Shown here one piece after another: positions 8,104 to 16,340 of a stretch of 64,000 nt of DNA. Below the pieces are notes generated by a model, which worked only from the letters and a program-made list of their open reading frames with translations, was not told where the DNA came from and did not search any database. The first letter of the stretch is position 1; each line of letters starts with the position of its first letter. The DNA comes from Rhodobacteraceae bacterium M382. GTDB taxonomy: Bacteria > Pseudomonadota > Alphaproteobacteria > Rhodobacterales > Rhodobacteraceae. The stretch covers positions 1-64,000 of the forward strand of contig CP081101.1 of the NCBI GenBank assembly GCA_025141015.1, read 5' to 3'. Both the position numbers and the translations under genes were made by a program.

Positions 8104-9069
8104 TCAGCTGTCCGACTGCTGATTTTTCCAGCGATCGTGCAGTTCGGTAATCAGGTCCTCGGCGTTGTCATTCAGCCACAAATCGAAGCCAGCTGCCGTG
8201 CGTGAGGGGACATTCAACGTCACGCCTCGTTTGGTCGTGCGGATGTCAGCCAAGGCTTTGCCATCGGTCCCGCGTAAAGTGCGGGGTTTGGCGGGGGCAG
8301 GCGAGTTGGGTTTTGTGGTTTCCGGCTGATGGGCAGCGCGGCTGTAAACAGCTTCGAACCGTGCATCTGAATCAAGACCGGAGATCTCTGATTGACCTGC
8401 AAATGATATGGCTCGGGTCTTGGCGGACCGGTCTTCAAACAGTTTAGCCAGGGCAATCCAGCGTTCTCGTCCAATTCCGGGGGCCGAGCCGATCAAGCGA
8501 AGAAAGCCCAAGTCGAAAGCTGTTCCGACCTTGAGCATTCGGCTGACCATAGGCAAGTCGATTGACAGTGCCGCTGCAATTGTCTGCCGGTCATAGTCGG
8601 CTTCTTGCAGTTGGGCGGCAAAGCTGGCCTTTTCGATAAAAGACAGATCCTGGCGTGATGTGTTTTCCTGGCCTTGGGCCATCACCAATGCATGGTCATC
8701 CAATTGTCGGACCATGGCTTTGACCGGTAATCCCAGATCGCGCAGTGCCATCAACCGGCGACGACCATACACAATCTCGTATCGTCCGGTTTGCTGAGGA
8801 TGGGGGCGCAACAAGACCGGAACCTGCTGACCATAAGTCTTCAGGCTATCCTTGAGTTGAGTTTGAGCGGCGGAATCGATACCCAGACGGTCTTCGAACC
8901 CGGCGTCGTCGATCAGCGCGGCGTCCACCTCTTGAACGGCGTTTTCCTGAAGCTTGGTCAGGGACGACTGCAAGGCACCAACTGCCCCGCGTGGCATCAT
9001 CCGCGCAGCGGGTTTGGGGCGTTCATCCGGAGAAGTGATTTTGGTTGTCAGGATACCTTTGCGTGCCAT
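8104..9069 (-). CDS. repB: RepB partition protein (ParB family)
   Basis: A 321-residue ParB-family centromere-binding protein. The start MARKGILTTKITSPDERPKP is at ATG 9069, whose first base is the last base of the repA stop (TGATG), giving tight coupling. Visible parts: the ParB N-terminal nuclease-like fold with YEIVYGRRRLMALRDL and the box GQENTSRQDLSFIEKA, then a helix-turn-helix (RQTIAAALSIDLPMVSRML). The C-terminal part would dimerise. It acts with RepA to segregate the plasmid by binding parS-type palindromes. Confidence 0.95.
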   Translation of the reverse strand: MARKGILTTKITSPDERPKPAARMMPRGAVGALQSSLTKLQENAVQEVDAALIDDAGFEDRLGIDSAAQTQLKDSLKTYGQQVPVLLRPHPQQTGRYEIVYGRRRLMALRDLGLPVKAMVRQLDDHALVMAQGQENTSRQDLSFIEKASFAAQLQEADYDRQTIAAALSIDLPMVSRMLKVGTAFDLGFLRLIGSAPGIGRERWIALAKLFEDRSAKTRAISFAGQSEISGLDSDARFEAVYSRAAHQPETTKPNSPAPAKPRTLRGTDGKALADIRTTKRGVTLNVPSRTAAGFDLWLNDNAEDLITELHDRWKNQQSDS

Positions 9070-10244
9070 CAACGCCCCCATGCTTGTTGCAGCAAGGACT
9101 CGATCTCATCATTCACTAGATTTAGGGAATCCACCGCACGGTCGTAGGTGTTGCGATGAAACTGGGATCGGTCGACTTCGTAAATTGTCTGCTGGGTCAG
9201 CCCCGCGTCAGAAATTGCAGTGGATTTCAGCATCGGGGCCACCATGACCTCGTCGCCGAACAATTGCCGCAAGAATGCGACGACCTGCTGCTGTGGGCCA
9301 TCATTTGGCTCATAGCGGTTGATCAGGAACCTGAGGAAATCAAATTCCATACTGGCACCAGCATTGGACACCACATCCAACAGGTCGGCGCTCATCTGCA
9401 GAAACTGCGACATGGACGCAACGTCCAGCATATTGGGAACGATGGTGATCAGGATCCCGGTCGAAGCACACAGTGCTGACATCGTCAGATAGCCCAGCTG
9501 CGGCGGGCAATCAAAAATGATAACGTCGTAATTGGACTCGACTTCCTGCAGGGCCGCGGCCATGCGGGCAAAAAACGCAGGCTGAATATTGTTCATCAGC
9601 GCCTGAGGGGTTTCATGTTCAAACTCCTGAAGCATCAACCCACCCGGAGCGAGGTCGATCCCGGTGAAAAATGTCTGCTGGATAACCTGTGACAGGGGCA
9701 GCGGATCATCATACCTGATGGCATCATAGATGGTCCCGGATTCAAGAAAGTCGTACTCTGGCCGATAGCCAAAGAGCGTGGTCAACGAGGCCTGCGGGTC
9801 GATATCAACACATAGCACCCGATACCCCTTTAGCGCTAACCTTTGCGCAGCGTGGATCGAAGACGTGGTCTTGCCTGACCCGCCCTTGAAGTTCAGAAAA
9901 GACAGGACTTGAACCTTGTCTCCCGGGCGACGGCCACGCAAATAAGTCCCTTCGGATTTGGCTGTGGTTTCCAAGGTCTTGCGAATTTCCAACAGATCCG
10001 AAGCGGAATAGTGGCGCCGTCCCCCAGGTGTGGTATGAACCTCTGAAATGCGATTGTCGAAGTGCAGTTTACGCAGGAATGACGCGGAAATACCCAACAA
10101 TTCGGCGGCTTCTCCGGCGCTGAACAGCCTCAGTTCCTTGCGTGCATCTGGTGCGAAAACCGTGAGCATGTGGCTTTCCAAAGCCGCACTGAGATTCTCC
10201 GCGTTCTCGCGAACGCGCTGGTTGATGTGGATCGATTGTGCCAC
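9069..10244 (-). CDS. repA: RepA partition ATPase (ParA family)
   Basis: A 391-residue ParA-type ATPase, first gene of repABC. Residues 40-100 hold a MerR-like winged helix (AGEAAELLGISASFLRKLH) that autorepresses the operon in this family. The deviant Walker A box is FKGGSGKTTSSIH. Further motifs are VLCVDIDPQASLT and VIIFDCPPQLG. The C-terminal half ends in the RNTYDRAVDSLNLVNDEIE region. It uses ATP to move RepB-bound plasmid copies and forms one operon with repB and repC. The upstream region carries a palindrome and DnaA-like boxes. Confidence 0.95.
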   Translation of the reverse strand: MAQSIHINQRVRENAENLSAALESHMLTVFAPDARKELRLFSAGEAAELLGISASFLRKLHFDNRISEVHTTPGGRRHYSASDLLEIRKTLETTAKSEGTYLRGRRPGDKVQVLSFLNFKGGSGKTTSSIHAAQRLALKGYRVLCVDIDPQASLTTLFGYRPEYDFLESGTIYDAIRYDDPLPLSQVIQQTFFTGIDLAPGGLMLQEFEHETPQALMNNIQPAFFARMAAALQEVESNYDVIIFDCPPQLGYLTMSALCASTGILITIVPNMLDVASMSQFLQMSADLLDVVSNAGASMEFDFLRFLINRYEPNDGPQQQVVAFLRQLFGDEVMVAPMLKSTAISDAGLTQQTIYEVDRSQFHRNTYDRAVDSLNLVNDEIESLLQQAWGR

Positions 10245-10570
10245 AGTCTGCCCTCTGCTTTAGTAACGCTGTTTATCGTCAGCGCCTTATTTACCGTTTC
10301 TTTAAGCAAGAAGACGGGCGTTTTGCAATAGATTCTTGAATTTCCTGTTACTTGGAGTGTTATCCCCAGCACTCCAAATCACTGTGGATAAGTTTCGTTT
10401 CATCCATAACTGATTGAATAAAAACCATTTTTCCTTGAATCCACCAAAATCCAGATTTCTCAGAAAAAAGCGAGAAAAGAAAGCTGACAGGCAGATCGCG
10501 GGCGTAATTGTCGAATCGTATCAGTTGGTATGAGTTGGCGGATACGGGTCAAAACGTCCTGTATTAGGCT
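10245..10570 (-). other. Upstream region of repA
   Basis: About 330 bases without a gene, A+T-richer than its surroundings. It holds a palindrome and DnaA-type boxes (10352-10391), presumably the repA promoter, and a short CGCTG/CAGCG repeat near 10267-10283. No coding sequence is supported. Confidence 0.5.
10352..10391. promoter_or_regulatory. Palindrome and DnaA-type boxes upstream of repA
   Basis: TTGGAGTG (10352-10359) and CACTCCAA (10370-10377) are perfect 8-base inverted arms. The spacer holds TTATCCCCA (10360-10368), one base off the DnaA consensus. TGTGGATAA (10383-10391) is a perfect DnaA box on the minus strand. The palindrome could be a RepA/RepB operator or a parS site. The DnaA boxes suggest host initiator input. 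The roles are inferred. Confidence 0.5.
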
Positions 10571-11617
10571 CTAATCTGCTATCGTTTGATCGCCATAAGC
10601 AAAAATCCCAGGTGTCCCGCCGGTGTGCAAAAAACAAACTCGGTCGCCGGGCCGGATTCTGCCGGTCTGAACTTGATGCAAAAGACCGGCAAAACCGCGA
10701 CCGGTATAGACGGGATCCAGCAAAATTGCATCCTGACGCGCTGCGAGAGTTATCGCGTCGGATACCGGTTTGTTCATCTGTCCATATCCCGGAGCAAGAA
10801 CGACGTCGCAAACGTCAATATCGGAACTTTTTAGGTGATAATCAGAGTCTAACAAAAGGAACGTCTCCATCGCGCGTTGTTTGATCCGTTTGATTTGCAG
10901 GCTGGCAGATCGACGGACACAAACACCTAATACATTTACGTTCCATCCAATTGCTCGGGCACCGGCCAGAAAGCCGACATGTGTCAATCCGCTGCCTGAT
11001 GCGATAACTACGTGATCGGGATCAATCCCGCGGACCTGGTATTGCAATCTGGTTTCAACGGCCGCCGCCACATATCCCAACGCACCCAAGGGAGCGTGGT
11101 CCAGCCCCAAGTGGATGACATAGGGGCGTTTGCCGTTCTGGCGCAGCCTGTCCGCGATCACGTCCAGATTGGCATCTGCGCCTGCTTCGTCTTCGCCCAT
11201 GGGATAACGGATGATTTCAGCGCCCAGCAGTTTGAGCAGCAACACATTCCCCGACGATGCATAATGGGAATCTGTATTTGGAACCCTGTCTTCAAGCTGC
11301 ACAATCGGGTGCCACCCCTGAGTTCGCGCGGCCGCCGCGCACAGGCGCACAAAATTCGACTGAACGGCTCCGGTGATCAAAACAGTGTCGCTGCCATTGG
11401 CTTTGGCTTGCCCCAAGTAGAACTCCAATTGGCGAACTTTGTTTCCGCCCATGGCCAGGGGCAACAGGTCGTCGCGTTTGATGTCGATTTTCACCCCCAG
11501 ATTTCGGCTGCTGTTTGCCATGGCTTGCAGCGGGGTGGGTGTGTCATACAACGGGAGTCTGGAGAATTTGGATAACACAGGCAGTCGTGAGACCAGATCA
11601 GAAAACCGTTGGGTCAT
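10571..11617 (-). CDS. PLP-dependent D-cysteine desulfhydrase / ACC deaminase family enzyme
   Basis: A 348-residue fold-type II PLP enzyme. The cofactor lysine is in MGGNKVRQLEF, and the substrate-carboxylate loop is GAVQSNFVR. The phosphate/active-site end is DPVYTGRGFAGLL followed by FLHTGGTPGIFAY. This family includes D-cysteine desulfhydrase, 1-aminocyclopropane-1-carboxylate deaminase and the L-cysteate sulfo-lyase CuyA common in roseobacters, and sequence reading alone does not separate them. The loop has Phe where E. coli DcyD has His (SNH), so substrate preference may differ. It stands alone between repA and the recombinase-like gene. Confidence 0.8.
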   Translation of the reverse strand: MTQRFSDLVSRLPVLSKFSRLPLYDTPTPLQAMANSSRNLGVKIDIKRDDLLPLAMGGNKVRQLEFYLGQAKANGSDTVLITGAVQSNFVRLCAAAARTQGWHPIVQLEDRVPNTDSHYASSGNVLLLKLLGAEIIRYPMGEDEAGADANLDVIADRLRQNGKRPYVIHLGLDHAPLGALGYVAAAVETRLQYQVRGIDPDHVVIASGSGLTHVGFLAGARAIGWNVNVLGVCVRRSASLQIKRIKQRAMETFLLLDSDYHLKSSDIDVCDVVLAPGYGQMNKPVSDAITLAARQDAILLDPVYTGRGFAGLLHQVQTGRIRPGDRVCFLHTGGTPGIFAYGDQTIAD

Positions 11618-11700
11618 GAGGCGGGCCTTTTTTGCTGCCAGCGTGGAAACGTCAACCCAAGTTGACGGGCAATTCGCGCTGCAATCAAGGGGGGGGCACC

Positions 11701-12660
11701 CTAAAGCCCGGCAGCCTTGGTCAGGTTGACCCGAAATCGCGCCCGGGTGTGGCGGTGTCGTGGCGGTAATTCTGATGAGATATGTTCCCGTTGCTTTTGC
11801 GCTGCCAAGTGCTCGACCTGGGCATTGGTGGCCAGCCCGGCGCGAAGAGAGTGTCCCGAATACATGGCCATGCGCTCTCTTTCAGGCAATTCGGGATGCA
11901 AGCCGGCGGCCAAGACGGTGCGTTTGATCAGGCGTGCAACATGCTTATCATTCAGGCGCTTGGCATTGGTTCTCTGATTGTCGCGGCTGACCTGTCGGAA
12001 CACCGGGCCGGATGTAATCTTGCCAAAGTGAACCCAGGTTTCCAACGCATGAACAGGGCATGTGTGTTCGCCGGACCCGCGGCCGATTTCAACTTCGCGC
12101 CAACCTGTTTTGCCGCGTAGAATGGCAATGGCACCCTGGTCTTCGATCTCGATCCATCCGTGTCCGTCTATTGTGTCACCGTGCCGAATGTCGAGCCCGA
12201 CGATTTCGGAACGTCGTAACCCGCCGGCGTATCCAATCAGCAGAATGGCTTTGTCGCGCATGTCCCGCAGACCAAAGGACAAAGTGCCAACCATGGCCAG
12301 AATGTCCTGGGTCTGAACGGCCATCTTTTGTCGGGCAGGACCGGCATGTTGGCGGCGAACCTCCGCGAGCACCGCGCCAATGCGCTCGTCGGATCGATCC
12401 AACTGTTGACCACGTTGTGCGTACTGCCAGGCGAGGCCAGACAGGCGTCGTTCTAGGGTGGAAACCGACAGGGCAGGGGCCTTGGATTTGGGCGATGCAC
12501 AATCAGCTATATATTGGCTGACCAGATCGGGGGATGGGGGCCATGGGTCCAGGCCGTGTTGGCGACACCAGCGGGTGAAGTGCTTCCAATCGGCTTTGTA
12601 CGCGACAATTGTTGCAGGCGCAGTAGTCTGGGGAGCGTGGTCGGTGTCAGTTTCGGACAT
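11701..12660 (-). CDS. Tyrosine recombinase/integrase-family protein, catalytic tyrosine apparently replaced by histidine
   Basis: A 319-residue phage-integrase-fold protein from ATG 12660, which has GAAGG about 12 bases upstream. The N-terminal core-binding domain (ATIVAYKADWKHFTRWCRQHG) and C-terminal catalytic domain are both present. Arg I is in YAGGLRRSEIVGLD and the HxxR box in SGHSLRAGLA. Where relatives carry the nucleophilic tyrosine (RRYQRR context, before RFRVNLTKAAGL) this protein reads PPRHRHTRARF, with His at 11755-11757 (CAC; TAC would be Tyr). The GH box before it is also weak (REH). Strand cleavage is therefore doubtful. It may be a decaying recombinase from a mobile element or plasmid resolution system. 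Confidence 0.75.
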   Translation of the reverse strand: MSETDTDHAPQTTAPATIVAYKADWKHFTRWCRQHGLDPWPPSPDLVSQYIADCASPKSKAPALSVSTLERRLSGLAWQYAQRGQQLDRSDERIGAVLAEVRRQHAGPARQKMAVQTQDILAMVGTLSFGLRDMRDKAILLIGYAGGLRRSEIVGLDIRHGDTIDGHGWIEIEDQGAIAILRGKTGWREVEIGRGSGEHTCPVHALETWVHFGKITSGPVFRQVSRDNQRTNAKRLNDKHVARLIKRTVLAAGLHPELPERERMAMYSGHSLRAGLATNAQVEHLAAQKQREHISSELPPRHRHTRARFRVNLTKAAGL

Positions 12661-13087
12661 ATGGTCTGGACCTTCGGTTCCCGGACTCTGCGACGCTACC
12701 TTGTGACACGGTTTCATTGACGGATCAGTCACTTTTGCCCAGGCCCTGGAGGTGCGGGTTGATCTGGGAGATAGACTGGGCAGAAACGATCCTGAACGCA
12801 ATATTATTGGACATAGCCTTGGGTCGCAGGACGCGGCGGTTTTTCGAATAATTTACGGATTAAGCGCCGCCACGTTCTGTATCCAAGGGCGACACTGCAA
12901 CAGCCTCGGACAGTGTACAGGTTTGTCTCCAGCGCTGCACAGCCAAATTTTCCGTGCCATCGGGCGTTGTGGCGTTTTTGCCAAAAAGGTTGGATCAAGC
13001 AGCGGCCGGGTCACTGGGGTGCGTTTTCTCAACATGATTGGGCGTTTGGGGGCAATCGACGACAAGCCTTGCCAACATCCCAACGTT
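12661..13087. other. Gene-free gap between recombinase-like gene and LysR gene
   Basis: About 430 bases. Only shadow ORFs without recognisable protein motifs were seen; no repeats or attachment-site-like duplications were noticed. Confidence 0.4.
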
Positions 13088-14020
13088 CTAGGCCAAACGG
13101 CGAAGTTGCCGAGTTACGTCTTGAACAAAAAGCTCAACCGCGCGGCGATGAAGCTGCGAATGCCGCGTTGCGAGATAAAAGGCCGACGTTCGGACCAAGG
13201 ACTCGTTTCCAAATTCACGGAAGACACCCTTTTGAACCCATGTTTTGGCAAAATGGGTTGGCAGGGCTCCAAGGTAGTGACCCGTTTCGATCAACATCGC
13301 CATAGCCTCCATGTTGGCCACGACGGCTTTGGGCTCAGGCGATCCGAGTTCGGGGGGCACAGCCAGATCGTAGGCGCGTTGGCACTGTGGATAGGATGCC
13401 AGAATATCCAAGTTGATTTCTGGGTCGGGTCTGTCGAACAAAGGGTGTGACGCACTGCAATAGAGCCGGTGCTCTTCGGTGCATAGTTCAGTATAGCTCA
13501 ATTCGGAAACCAGGTTGCGAAACGGCGCGATCGCGACGTGCAGATCACCGGATATCAACCCCTGTGTCAGGTCAGTTGGTGATGCAATCAGAACTTCGAG
13601 CCGTACGTCGTTTGGCCGGGACAGGAATTCCCGTATGGCCGTGACCAAACCAATTCCGGGCAAAGTGCTGGTCGCATCAATGATACCAATTCTCAGGTCT
13701 CCGGTTATGACATCGCGCAGTTCGAGAAGTTCTGCGTCAAAATCCCGGGCACTGCGCAGGATGTCCCGTGCTTTCTGATAGGCTATTTCACCCCGTTCGG
13801 TCAGGCGAAACCCCGCGCGCCCCCGTTCGCACACACGATACCCCAGCGCAGCTTCCAGATCGCGGATACGAATGCTGATCGCGGATTGGGTTACACCCAA
13901 AGCATATTGGGCGTCAGTGAACCCGCCACATTCCACCACACTCACAAAGGTTTCGAGCAACGTGTTTCTTAACAGTTTCAATGGCGTTCCCCATGGGCAC
14001 CTGCACCCCATTCGTTTCAT
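13088..14020 (-). CDS. LysR-family transcriptional regulator
   Basis: The LysR layout has an N-terminal winged helix (LLETFVSVVECGGFTDAQYALGVTQSAISIRIRDLE) and a periplasmic-binding-like effector domain from about residue 100 (LRIGIIDATSTLPG). Two starts are possible: ATG 14020 (310 residues) or TTG 13984, which has GGGGA seven bases upstream and gives the more typical MKLLRNTLLETF start. It is divergent from the agmatinase-family gene, so regulation of that gene is the natural guess. The effector is unknown. Confidence 0.85.
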   Translation of the reverse strand: MKRMGCRCPWGTPLKLLRNTLLETFVSVVECGGFTDAQYALGVTQSAISIRIRDLEAALGYRVCERGRAGFRLTERGEIAYQKARDILRSARDFDAELLELRDVITGDLRIGIIDATSTLPGIGLVTAIREFLSRPNDVRLEVLIASPTDLTQGLISGDLHVAIAPFRNLVSELSYTELCTEEHRLYCSASHPLFDRPDPEINLDILASYPQCQRAYDLAVPPELGSPEPKAVVANMEAMAMLIETGHYLGALPTHFAKTWVQKGVFREFGNESLVRTSAFYLATRHSQLHRRAVELFVQDVTRQLRRLA

Positions 14021-14417
14021 AAAAAAAATTCACTCAAAGATAAAGAGTTTGATATTTTTTCATGTTTTTGCTCGTGCTTTTGTCCTTTGCGATCCGAATG
14101 GAACAAGTCTTGGGGAAAACATCATATGGCCTTCAGCCTGAAACACCCGAAGATCATCACGGTTGCAACCTTGTTGAACCGGGTGCCATTGACCGCCCTG
14201 AAATATGTGATCCGGCAAATTGCGGGCGCGTTCATGCTGGTCACCAGCTGTGAAACCCAAGTGGGAAAAGGTGTTTGACCTTGGTGATGCGGGGTCCGAT
14301 TTTTCCGTTCCCTCCAGCCACCGACGGGGTCAGGGGAAACGGGTTGTCTTACCACACATCGACTGGGTCCAGCTGGAACTGGCCTAACACACGCTAAGAA
14401 AAACACAGGAGACCATC
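14021..14417. other. Intergenic region between lysR and the ureohydrolase gene
   Basis: About 400 bases between divergent genes. It must hold both promoters. A short plus-strand ORF (14087-14278) is open but has no convincing ribosome site or family resemblance. No known riboswitch, including guanidine classes, could be recognised by eye. Confidence 0.4.
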
Positions 14418-15383
14418 ATGTCCAAACATGGTTACGAAGCAGGTCGGTTGAACCTGCCATTTGTCGGCATCGCTACATTTGGCAAGAAGCCTTATGTCGA
14501 AGACTGGGATCAGATTGACGCCGATGTAGCGATTTTGGGTGCGCCGTTCGATTTTGGGTGCCAATTCCGTTCGGGAGCACGTTTTGGCCCGCGTGCTGTA
14601 CGGGAGGCATCAACTTTGTTCAGCTTTGGCCACGCAGGGGCCTATGATCACGAAGATGACGCCACATATCTGGGCGCAGATGTACGGATTATCGACATGG
14701 GTGATGCGGATATCATCCATACCAAAACAAATGAAAGCCACGCCAACATTGAATATGGTGTGAAAAAGGCGCTGGATGCCGGTGCTATTCCGGTCACAAT
14801 CGGTGGCGACCACTCGATCAATATTCCCTGCATTAATGCTTATGCTGCTGATTGTGCAGAAAAGGGGCCCATCCATGTGGTCCAAATCGACGCCCATTTG
14901 GACTTTGTTGATGAACGCCACGGTGTCACAGACGGCCACGGCAATCCAATGCGTCGTGCGATTGAAAAGGACTATGTGTCGGGCATGACCCAGTTGGGTA
15001 TTCGGAATGTGTCTTCGACCGCCAAGGAAGGCTATGACGATGCCCGCGCACGCGGGTCGGATATCTTGTCAGTCCGCCAGGTGCGCAAGCTGGGCACCGA
15101 GGCGATCCTGGATCGGATTCCCGAAGGTGCGCGTTACTATGTCACCATCGATATCGACGCCTTTTGCCCGTCGATTGCACCTGGAACCGGCACACCCAGC
15201 CACGGAGGGTTTCAGTATTACGATGTGCTCGAAATTCTCCAAGGTCTGAGCAAGCGCGGAGATGTGGTGGGCATTGATCTGGTTGAGGTGGCCCCGGCCT
15301 ATGACCCGAGCGAAAGCACTCAGATCCTGGCTGCGCAGCTCTTGCTGAACTTTATCGGGTTCATCTTTCACAACAGGAAATGA
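14418..15383 (+). CDS. Agmatinase-family ureohydrolase
   Basis: A 321-residue arginase/agmatinase-fold enzyme that hydrolyses a guanidino group to urea. All six manganese ligands are visible: His132 (GGDHS), Asp158, His160 and Asp162 (DAHLD), and Asp245 and Asp247 (TIDIDAFCPSIAPGTG). The start has an AGGAG ribosome site. The substrate could be agmatine, guanidinobutyrate, guanidinopropionate or guanidine itself, since family members share the same metal site. It stands alone, divergent from a LysR regulator and convergent with a DeoR gene across a hairpin. Cytoplasmic. Confidence 0.88.
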   Translation: MSKHGYEAGRLNLPFVGIATFGKKPYVEDWDQIDADVAILGAPFDFGCQFRSGARFGPRAVREASTLFSFGHAGAYDHEDDATYLGADVRIIDMGDADIIHTKTNESHANIEYGVKKALDAGAIPVTIGGDHSINIPCINAYAADCAEKGPIHVVQIDAHLDFVDERHGVTDGHGNPMRRAIEKDYVSGMTQLGIRNVSSTAKEGYDDARARGSDILSVRQVRKLGTEAILDRIPEGARYYVTIDIDAFCPSIAPGTGTPSHGGFQYYDVLEILQGLSKRGDVVGIDLVEVAPAYDPSESTQILAAQLLLNFIGFIFHNRK

Positions 15384-15393
15384 TGACCCCTGT

Positions 15394-15424
15394 GGCGGGT
15401 GTCGGCCCCGGCTGATGACCCGCC
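15394..15424. terminator. Hairpin between convergent ureohydrolase and deoR genes
   Basis: GGCGGGT (15394-15400) and ACCCGCC (15418-15424) form a 7-bp stem around a GC-rich loop. The second arm reaches into the DeoR stop codon. It probably acts in both directions; there is no strong T tract. Confidence 0.4.
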
Positions 15425-16191
15425 TATCTTTGCATGTCTGCGATCACCAGCTCGGCCTGTCCGGGGAGTTCCCGGAATTCTGGGGGCGGGCGGCGATCTG
15501 TGACGATCAAATCAGCCGGCAAGAGTTCCGGCAGGAGTAGCGCGGGGCTGGAGCCGCTTGCGCTGAACTTGGTGGAATCAACAACCATAAAGGACCGCTC
15601 GGCAGCGTGTTTCATGGCTGCGGCCATGTCGGCCTCGCATTGATCAAACACCATAAAGCCGCGGCTGGGGTGAACCTGCGACGCAGAGAGGATGGCTGTT
15701 TCCACAGATACGCTGGCGATAACGTCAAATGCGGCCCTGTCAAATGCGGCCCCATCGTGGTTACGCAGTTGCGTGCCTGCCATGAACACGCGGTTGCCGT
15801 CGGTCATGGCCAGGATGGCGGCGATATAGGCCGAATTGGTCACGACGGTCAGGTTTTTACGCGCCCGCAGCGCCTGCGCTACGTATCCAGACGTTGATCC
15901 GGTATCAATGGCGATGGCAGCACCGTCCAGAATTCGGTCGGCGACCGCATTGGCAATGGCCACCTTGGCAGCCCGGTTCTTTTCCATCCGTGCCATGAAT
16001 GGCGGATCCAGCACATTCTGTGTGCTGACCAAAGCGCCGTGTACCTTGGACAGGCGGCCGTCCTCGACCATTGGTTTGACGATTCGACGTATGGTCTGGT
16101 CCGAAACCTGCAAGATTTCGGCCAGTTCAGTGACCGAAACCCGTCCTCGCAAGTTGACGGTGTTGAGGATGTCTTTTTCGTATTTCGACAT
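15424..16191 (-). CDS. DeoR-family transcriptional regulator
   Basis: 255 residues from ATG 16191 (MSKYEKDILNTVNLRGRVSV); the longer reading frame upstream lacks a family-like start. The N-terminal DeoR helix-turn-helix is VSVTELAEILQVSDQTIRRIVK. The C-terminal sensor domain carries the DTGSTSGYVAQAL and MVVDSTKFSASG motifs typical of phosphosugar or metabolite binding. It is divergent from the dimethylglycine-dehydrogenase-like gene, with a possible operator in the shared promoter region, so it probably represses that gene pair. Confidence 0.88.
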   Translation of the reverse strand: MSKYEKDILNTVNLRGRVSVTELAEILQVSDQTIRRIVKPMVEDGRLSKVHGALVSTQNVLDPPFMARMEKNRAAKVAIANAVADRILDGAAIAIDTGSTSGYVAQALRARKNLTVVTNSAYIAAILAMTDGNRVFMAGTQLRNHDGAAFDRAAFDVIASVSVETAILSASQVHPSRGFMVFDQCEADMAAAMKHAAERSFMVVDSTKFSASGSSPALLLPELLPADLIVTDRRPPPEFRELPGQAELVIADMQR

Positions 16192-16258
16192 TTTCCGACG
16201 CAAATATAGTGATTTCTGGAGGTTACGCCCTGTGCACACGCCGCACAACCAACAAATA

Positions 16259-16285
16259 TCAACATAAAGCGATCAAAAATGTTGA
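16259..16285. promoter_or_regulatory. Candidate operator in the deoR/oxidoreductase divergent region
   Basis: TCAACAT (16259-16265) and ATGTTGA (16279-16285) are perfect inverted arms with near-matching AT flanks (ATAT/ATAT). They sit about 55 bases before the plus-strand gene and about 70 bases from the DeoR start. DeoR proteins bind such repeats; the assignment is inferred. Confidence 0.35.
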
Positions 16286-16340
16286 AATATGTCGCAAATG
16301 AAGGTTTCATTCCCACAAGAACTTCAACAGGGAAGCTGCA

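Noticed and set aside
12804-13083. Minus-strand ORFs in the recombinase/LysR gap, considered as transposase remnants
   Set aside because: No DDE or other transposase motif, no terminal repeats.
14087-14278. Short plus-strand ORF before the ureohydrolase gene
   Set aside because: Has a hydrophobic stretch but no ribosome site, no family resemblance and an in-gap position; could not be supported.
14021-14417. Possible guanidine riboswitch before the agmatinase-like gene
   Set aside because: An ACGG-containing segment was seen near 14324, but the paired hairpin layout of known guanidine classes could not be found.
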